DNA of 28,269 bases, taken from contig JAZLKM010000064.1 of assembly GCA_045597645.1 (NCBI GenBank), positions 1 through 28,269 of the forward strand, in the 5' to 3' direction. The notes under the pieces are model-generated. The model saw only the letters and a list, made by a program, of their open reading frames with translations. It was not told where the DNA came from and did no database searches. Source of the stretch: JAKSSE01 sp045597645 (lineage in GTDB: Bacteria; Bacillota; Clostridia; Lachnospirales; Lachnospiraceae). The translations under genes were made by a program, and so were the position numbers. Below are positions 24,368 through 28,269 of this stretch, piece after piece (the first letter of the stretch is position 1; every line of letters starts with the position of its first letter).

Positions 24368-24869
24368 GGATATCGTATCACTGGCATGGGATTTTCATGT
24401 AGATCCAGATGTGTGCAACAATCCAGAACATTATGAGACATATCTGCAACAGGGAGCGCTTATTGACCACAAAAAGGGGTTGGGCGTGACCTATGTTATG
24501 GTAGAAGAAGATAAAAAAATAGTGGGGTATGTAACACTAAAAGCAGCATCTTTGGTTACAGAAAGTGGAGAAAGTCATAAAGTGGGTTATCCTGCTATTG
24601 AGATATCTGAGCTTGCTGTAGACAAAGACTATAGAGGCCAGGGGATTGGCTATGAGTTGGTCGAAGCAGCTATAGTGACAGGTCAAATGTTGAATGAGAA
24701 TTTTCTGGGAGTGCAGTATCTGGTGTTATGTGCAGATAGAAATGCTGTTGAGTTTTATGAAAAACCTAGGCTAGGGTTAAGAAAAGTGGATACATATACC
24801 GACATCCCTAGAGAGGACTGGAATATGGATTGTGTTCCAATGTACAAAAAGATAGTAGTAATGTTGTAA
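24339..24869 (+). CDS. GNAT-family N-acetyltransferase
   Basis: This 176-aa protein has the acetyl-CoA motif A ELAVDKDYRGQGIGYELVEAA (R-x-x-G-x-G/A) near residues 92-112 and the usual following beta strand LVLCADRNAVEFYEK. The substrate could be a small molecule, a protein N-terminus, an antibiotic, or (in TacT-like toxins) aminoacyl-tRNA; nothing visible decides. ATG 24339 is used, with GTG 24336 adjacent. It overlaps the small upstream ORF. It starts the AT-rich accessory segment and ends before a terminator at 24910. Confidence 0.85.
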   Translation: MSRDLKLIDRDIVSLAWDFHVDPDVCNNPEHYETYLQQGALIDHKKGLGVTYVMVEEDKKIVGYVTLKAASLVTESGESHKVGYPAIEISELAVDKDYRGQGIGYELVEAAIVTGQMLNENFLGVQYLVLCADRNAVEFYEKPRLGLRKVDTYTDIPREDWNMDCVPMYKKIVVML

Positions 24870-24909
24870 AAGAAACTAGAAAATATTAATAAAACAAAGA
24901 AATTGGTAC

Positions 24910-24942
24910 GAAGCAGGTCGAAGGACCTGCTTCATTTATTGT
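24910..24942 (+). terminator. Rho-independent terminator after the GNAT gene
   Basis: A perfect 10-bp stem (GAAGCAGGTC/GACCTGCTTC) with GAAG loop is followed by ATTTATTGTTG. Confidence 0.85.
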
Positions 24943-25098
24943 TGTAATAATGGCCCCGATTATAGCAGTGGTTGTAGGACAGTATCTCCAAGACAAGAGA
25001 AAAAACGGAAAGACAAGCTAGAAATATTCAAAACACTGATGGTTAGTCGAGGATTTGGTTGGACTTATTGGTGGACTGCCTATTCGCTAAATACTTAG
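24930..25098 (+). pseudogene. Broken gene: membrane-protein fragment (DUF6680-like)
   Basis: In one frame the sequence reads IMAPIIAVVVGQYLQDKRKN and stops at 25019-25021. Shifting frame near the A-run at about 25000, it continues KRKDKLEIFKTLMVSRG and then WTAYSLNT to TAG 25096-25098. Joined, this resembles the start of a common mobile-element-associated membrane protein: a hydrophobic segment, a basic QxxxDKR stretch and an IFKTLM block. The rest of the gene is missing and its beginning overlaps the GNAT terminator. The family name is from memory and unsure. The 437-base gap 24870-25306 otherwise contains the terminator, 12-bp repeats and a promoter. Confidence 0.6.
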
Positions 25099-25154
25099 TA
25101 AGATAGGGTGGCTTTTTATTTGGTCTTTGCATAGAGCGAAATATGTAACAAAAT

Positions 25155-25202
25155 AGTAGCAAAAAGAGTAGCAAATAAAGTAGCAAAAAGAGTAGCAAAA
25201 GA
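25155..25202. repeat. Four tandem 12-bp repeats (AGTAGCAAAAAG type)
   Basis: The units are AGTAGCAAAAAG, AGTAGCAAATAA, AGTAGCAAAAAG and AGTAGCAAAAGA, head to tail from 25155 to 25202. A related AGTAACAAAAGA occurs at 25225-25236, beyond the -10 box. They cover the -35 region of the next promoter, as binding sites of an activator or autoregulator would. Confidence 0.85.
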
Positions 25203-25214
25203 AACCATATAGAG

Positions 25215-25220
25215 TATAAT
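25215..25220 (+). promoter_or_regulatory. -10 box for the AlbA_2-domain gene
   Basis: TATAAT at 25215-25220 has no -35 match at the right distance; the AGTAGC repeats occupy that place, suggesting that a bound protein replaces or blocks the -35. It is about 90 bases before ATG 25307. Confidence 0.6.
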
Positions 25221-25306
25221 GCAAAGTAACAAAAGAACTCTATTGCAAGGCGGCGGAAAGTGAATTGTTATAGTGTCATTAGCATTTTATAGGAGGCTCC
25301 ATATAG

Positions 25307-26602
25307 ATGAATATTGGTGTGGAAACAGAAAAAATAGAATTTAAGAATACGACAGGAGAATTGCGAGAAGGCATAACATCATTAGCTTCTATGCTTAATA
25401 AGAATGGATATGGAGTGCTCTATTTCGGTGTCAAGGACAATGGTGATGTTGTTGGACAACAAATGGGCGATAGAACCCTTAGGGAGATATCTCAAGCGAT
25501 AGCAAACTTTATTAAGCCACAGATTATTCCAACTATAGAACATGAGTTGCTGGGTGATAAAGATGTGATAAGGATTGAAGTTCGGGGAACTGAAAAGCCA
25601 TATTCAGCATACGGACGCTATTATATGCGTTCAGCGGACGAAGATAGAGAATTGAGCCCTGTTGCATTAAAGGAATTAATGGATAGACAGACTTCATCGG
25701 ATGTATTGACCTTGGCTGTTGCTCCAGCGCAGAATCTTACCTTTAATAAGCTGAAAATTGCGTATGTAACAGCAGGGCTGACAGTTGACCAGGCAACATT
25801 TGAAGATAATGCAGGTCTTAAAAATAGTGACGGAAAATATAACTTAATGGCATTCTTGCTTGCTGATGAAAACGATATTTCAATTAAGGTGGTTACTTTT
25901 GCAGGGAAAGACAAGACTGAACTTGTAAAAAGAAATGAATATGGTGGGACCTGTCTGGTTACGGCCATTGATAAAGTTATAGATTATATGGAATCTATTA
26001 ATGACACAATGGTTACGATGGGAAGCCATAGAAGACAGGAAGAAAAATTATTTGATTTGGCAAGCTTTAAAGAAGCATGGCAGAACGCATGTATTCATAC
26101 GAAATGGGACAAGGGAAACCCGCCAGCAGTTTATATCTTTTCCGATAGGATAGAAATTATATCTACCGGAGGATTGCCGGTAGATTTAAACAAAGAAGAA
26201 TTCTATAAAGGAATCAGTAAACCAGTAAATTCTAAACTGCAAAAAATATTTGGGCAGATGGGATATGTGGAGCAGACTGGCCATGGTATTCCGCTTATTA
26301 TTAGTAATTATGGAAAGCAGGCCTTTGATATAATGGAGAATTTTGTTAATGTCACGATTCCGTTTAATTATGAAAAAAAGAACGCTTCGGGAGCAGAAAT
26401 TCAGAATAAAGTGAATATTAATGATGCAGAACAGAGGGTAATAGATTATATAAGTCATAATTCTAGCATAACGATAAAGGAATTAGTTGAAGTAAGTGGA
26501 TATTCTGATGGATATATAAGAAAAATACTTGCTTCATTAAAAGAGAAGAAAATTATCGAACGCAAGGGCGGAAACAAAATGGGCAAATGGGTTATTAGAT
26601 AA
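25307..26602 (+). CDS. AlbA_2/Schlafen-like ATP-binding regulator with winged helix
   Basis: This 431-aa protein has three parts: an AlbA_2 (divergent AAA-4/Schlafen-like) domain at about 8-115 (EFKNTTGELREGITSLASMLN, GVLYFGVKDNGDVVGQ, KPYSAYGRYYMRSADEDREL), a HATPase-like C-terminal region at about 225-355 (VYIFSDRIEIISTGGLP, QTGHGIPLII) and a winged helix-turn-helix at about 375-431 (ITIKELVEVSGYSDGYIRKILASLKEKKIIERKG). Such COG2865 proteins are predicted regulators, common in accessory islands. The winged helix and the 12-bp repeats upstream suggest autoregulation. AGGAGG at about 25291 precedes ATG 25307. Low G+C and flanking gene debris suggest transfer. Confidence 0.88.
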   Translation: MNIGVETEKIEFKNTTGELREGITSLASMLNKNGYGVLYFGVKDNGDVVGQQMGDRTLREISQAIANFIKPQIIPTIEHELLGDKDVIRIEVRGTEKPYSAYGRYYMRSADEDRELSPVALKELMDRQTSSDVLTLAVAPAQNLTFNKLKIAYVTAGLTVDQATFEDNAGLKNSDGKYNLMAFLLADENDISIKVVTFAGKDKTELVKRNEYGGTCLVTAIDKVIDYMESINDTMVTMGSHRRQEEKLFDLASFKEAWQNACIHTKWDKGNPPAVYIFSDRIEIISTGGLPVDLNKEEFYKGISKPVNSKLQKIFGQMGYVEQTGHGIPLIISNYGKQAFDIMENFVNVTIPFNYEKKNASGAEIQNKVNINDAEQRVIDYISHNSSITIKELVEVSGYSDGYIRKILASLKEKKIIERKGGNKMGKWVIR

Positions 26603-26712
26603 GGAAGGAATGATAAGCATACTCAATGCGTAATAGGCAAATCAATTGAGACTTTCCGTGAGAAACTTAGCGTGTCAATGAATATAATGGCGAAATAATA
26701 AGGAGACAAAAT

Positions 26713-28014
26713 ATGAGATTAGTATCACTTAATGTAGACAGATTATACGGAAAATATAACTACAATGTCGATTTTAACAAAGACATTACCATGCTTTATG
26801 GAAAAAATGGTTGCGGAAAAACAACAGTGTTAAATTTAATTACTGATATAATCACAGGGCAAATTTATAAACTATTTTATTATGAGTTTAATAATATTGA
26901 ATTAATTTATTCAAAAGATGGAAAAGCTGCAAAAAAACGCATCTATATAGAACGCATCGACGACTCTCTTGTAGTTGAGTTTAAGAAAGAAATTACACAG
27001 ATTGAACAATTACAGATTGCTGACGAAAAAAGGCGGCACAGTCGTTTTGACGAGGTTTGGATGACATATAAGGAAACATATCCAGTTTTAGGATTAATCC
27101 AAAACGAGTTTAATTATGTCTATTTGTCTTTAGACAGATCAAGTGAATTGCGTGGAGAAGAGGACTTTTATTATCGTCGTAGGGTGATGAATTTTGAAGA
27201 GGTTCACGAGCCTGAAATCGTAGATCCTGAGATAAGAAATGTTGAGGTGCTAGTATATAAAGCAAATAGTAGAATAGTTGGTGAAGTAACTAAGATAAAT
27301 GATGAATTTAGAAACATGATTTTGAAATCTGCAATGAACTTAAATAGGGAAGATGCAGGCACTGTGCCTGTAATACAAAAACACGAAATTGATAGGACAG
27401 CAGCTTCCTATTTTAAAATTCTTCGAGATCTTAATTTGGCTGATGAAGAAGAAATGCAGAGATATAGAGTATTCTTTGATAATTGTAAGAAGAACGCAGA
27501 AAAAGACACAAGCGAATTGGACAATATAATTAGTTACATTTTTCAGTGCTATGAAATGGAAAAAATCCGTGAAATAGTACGAATTGCAGAAGAGGCAGAG
27601 AGAAAGAAACAGTTAGAAGTAAAGAGCATAGAATTGTTTTTGGAAACAGTAAATGAGTTTATTTTTCATTCGGATTTGAAAAAAACAATTGAAATTGATC
27701 CGCTATTTGGAAGAATATATTTCACGGCAGATGATAGACAAAAGAAATTAAGTATACAGTATTTATCTTCAGGAGAAAGACAATTAATAATCTTTTTTGC
27801 CAATCTCGTTTTTGGCGTTGATAAGAATACAACAGGAATATTTGTTGTGGATGAACCGGAATTATCACTTCACTTATCATGGCAAAAAGTTTTTATAGAG
27901 AAGGCGCTTCAAGTTAATAAAAATGTACAATTTATTTTTGCGACACACGCTCCTGAAATAGTTGGTAATAGGCGTGATAAAATTAAAAAACTCGAAAGAA
28001 TACTTGCAGATTAG
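26713..28014 (+). CDS. AAA-family (ABC/SMC-like) ATPase, defence-type
   Basis: This 433-aa protein has Walker A LYGKNGCGKTT at residues 29-39, a long charged middle part (about 90-330), the ABC signature YLSSGERQL (about 352-360), Walker B with IFVVDEPELSLHLSWQ and an H-switch ATHAPEI near 413-419. This layout matches OLD/PtuA-like ATPases that in Septu, some retron and related defence systems work with a separate nuclease; no TOPRIM domain is fused here. AAGGAG precedes ATG 26713. The stop comes soon after the H-switch, and 13 bases beyond it the sequence becomes a reverse-strand IS110 transposase, so a partner gene may have been lost. Confidence 0.85.
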   Translation: MRLVSLNVDRLYGKYNYNVDFNKDITMLYGKNGCGKTTVLNLITDIITGQIYKLFYYEFNNIELIYSKDGKAAKKRIYIERIDDSLVVEFKKEITQIEQLQIADEKRRHSRFDEVWMTYKETYPVLGLIQNEFNYVYLSLDRSSELRGEEDFYYRRRVMNFEEVHEPEIVDPEIRNVEVLVYKANSRIVGEVTKINDEFRNMILKSAMNLNREDAGTVPVIQKHEIDRTAASYFKILRDLNLADEEEMQRYRVFFDNCKKNAEKDTSELDNIISYIFQCYEMEKIREIVRIAEEAERKKQLEVKSIELFLETVNEFIFHSDLKKTIEIDPLFGRIYFTADDRQKKLSIQYLSSGERQLIIFFANLVFGVDKNTTGIFVVDEPELSLHLSWQKVFIEKALQVNKNVQFIFATHAPEIVGNRRDKIKKLERILAD

Positions 28015-28026
28015 GAGACCAGCTAT

Positions 28027-28269
28027 CTTCTTAGCTTGAAAGTTTCCAGACTGGTAGGCAGAAGGATCTAGTCCGGCATATGCAAGCAGCTTGTTGGGGC
28101 AGGAGAAACGGTGTATATCACCGATTTTACCAAGTATCATTCCTCCGTTGATATATCCGATACCAGGAATGGTCATAATGACAGAATCATTGAATTTCAT
28201 GATTTCAGTCATTTCAGCTTCAACTCTTTCTAATTGGCTATCAAGTAACTCAATTTGTTGAATGGTGTG
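28027..28269 (-). mobile_element. IS110-type transposase, C-terminal part, truncated and running off the right edge
   Basis: The - strand is open from the right edge down to 28027 and beyond, encoding HTIQQIELLDSQLERVEAE, then IMTIPGIGYINGGMILGKIGD, RFSCPNKLLAYAGLDPSAYQSGNFQAKK. This is the Transposase_20 region of IS110 enzymes. Homology stops right after NFQAKK, where the family would continue with TRMSKRGS and the rest of the C-terminus. The frame then reads through the end of the ATPase gene, so the transposase is 3'-truncated. Its N-terminal DEDD domain and any bridge RNA lie outside the window. Confidence 0.85.

Noticed and set aside
25155..25202. CRISPR-like or plasmid-iteron array
   Set aside because: Units are 12 bp, directly tandem with no spacers, only four in number, and sit at a promoter; no cas or rep gene is present.
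27877..28026. Continuation of the IS110 transposase frame into the ATPase gene on the - strand
   Set aside because: After NFQAKK the residues no longer resemble IS110 and simply mirror the ATPase coding strand; it is a chance open frame past the junction.

Overview
The window looks like chromosome of an anaerobic Gram-positive-type Firmicute (class Clostridia). The grounds are frequent AGA/AGG and ATA codons, strong GGAGG-type ribosome binding sites, a rubrerythrin plus a flavoprotein-rubredoxin (oxygen defence of strict anaerobes), and teichoic-acid-like cell-surface chemistry (TagD-like cytidylyltransferase, Wzm/Wzt-type exporter, glycerophosphodiesterases). No rRNA or tRNA gene was seen, and species cannot be assigned by eye.

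Layout. (1) 1-14.35 kb is a surface polysaccharide cluster, all on the + strand: the tail of an upstream gene, a GT-D-type protein, three glycosyltransferases with overlapping or near-overlapping ends, an ABC-2 permease and its ATPase with a C-terminal sugar-binding domain, a GT4 and a GT2 glycosyltransferase, a single-gene CDP-glucose synthase unit with its own promoter and terminator, then a thiamine-diphosphate enzyme, an SDR reductase/epimerase and a polyprenyl-phosphate-type GT2. The logic is that a glycan is built on a lipid in the cytoplasm, partly with a CDP-linked and perhaps carbon-branched sugar, and exported by the ABC transporter. (2) 14.5-21.3 kb is a set of unusual multidomain enzymes: PAP2 phosphatase + GDPD + propeller-like domain, TspO, a TagD-like cytidylyltransferase fused to a Gfo/Idh/MocA oxidoreductase, and a metallophosphoesterase + GDPD fusion under a promoter with twin 15-bp operators. 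These look like enzymes making and recycling a phosphodiester (teichoic-acid-like) polymer. (3) 21.3-24.07 kb holds a divergent XRE regulator and an oxidative-stress group: flavin reductase-rubredoxin, a QueD-like protein lacking the usual catalytic Cys, and rubrerythrin. (4) 24.1-28.27 kb is visibly more AT-rich accessory DNA: a 53-aa ORF overlapping a GNAT acetyltransferase, a broken gene, an AlbA_2/Schlafen-like regulator behind 12-bp direct repeats, an AAA ATPase, and a truncated IS110-type transposase running off the right edge.

The most unusual non-coding signals are a 39-bp intergenic element (TTACCGCY-N23-RGCGGTAA) occurring three times with identical spacing, a hairpin-dense stretch after the exporter ATPase gene, and the twin operators before the metallophosphoesterase-GDPD gene. 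The best candidate for undescribed biology is the pair of enzyme fusions (cytidylyltransferase-oxidoreductase and the two GDPD fusions) next to the CDP-sugar cluster.
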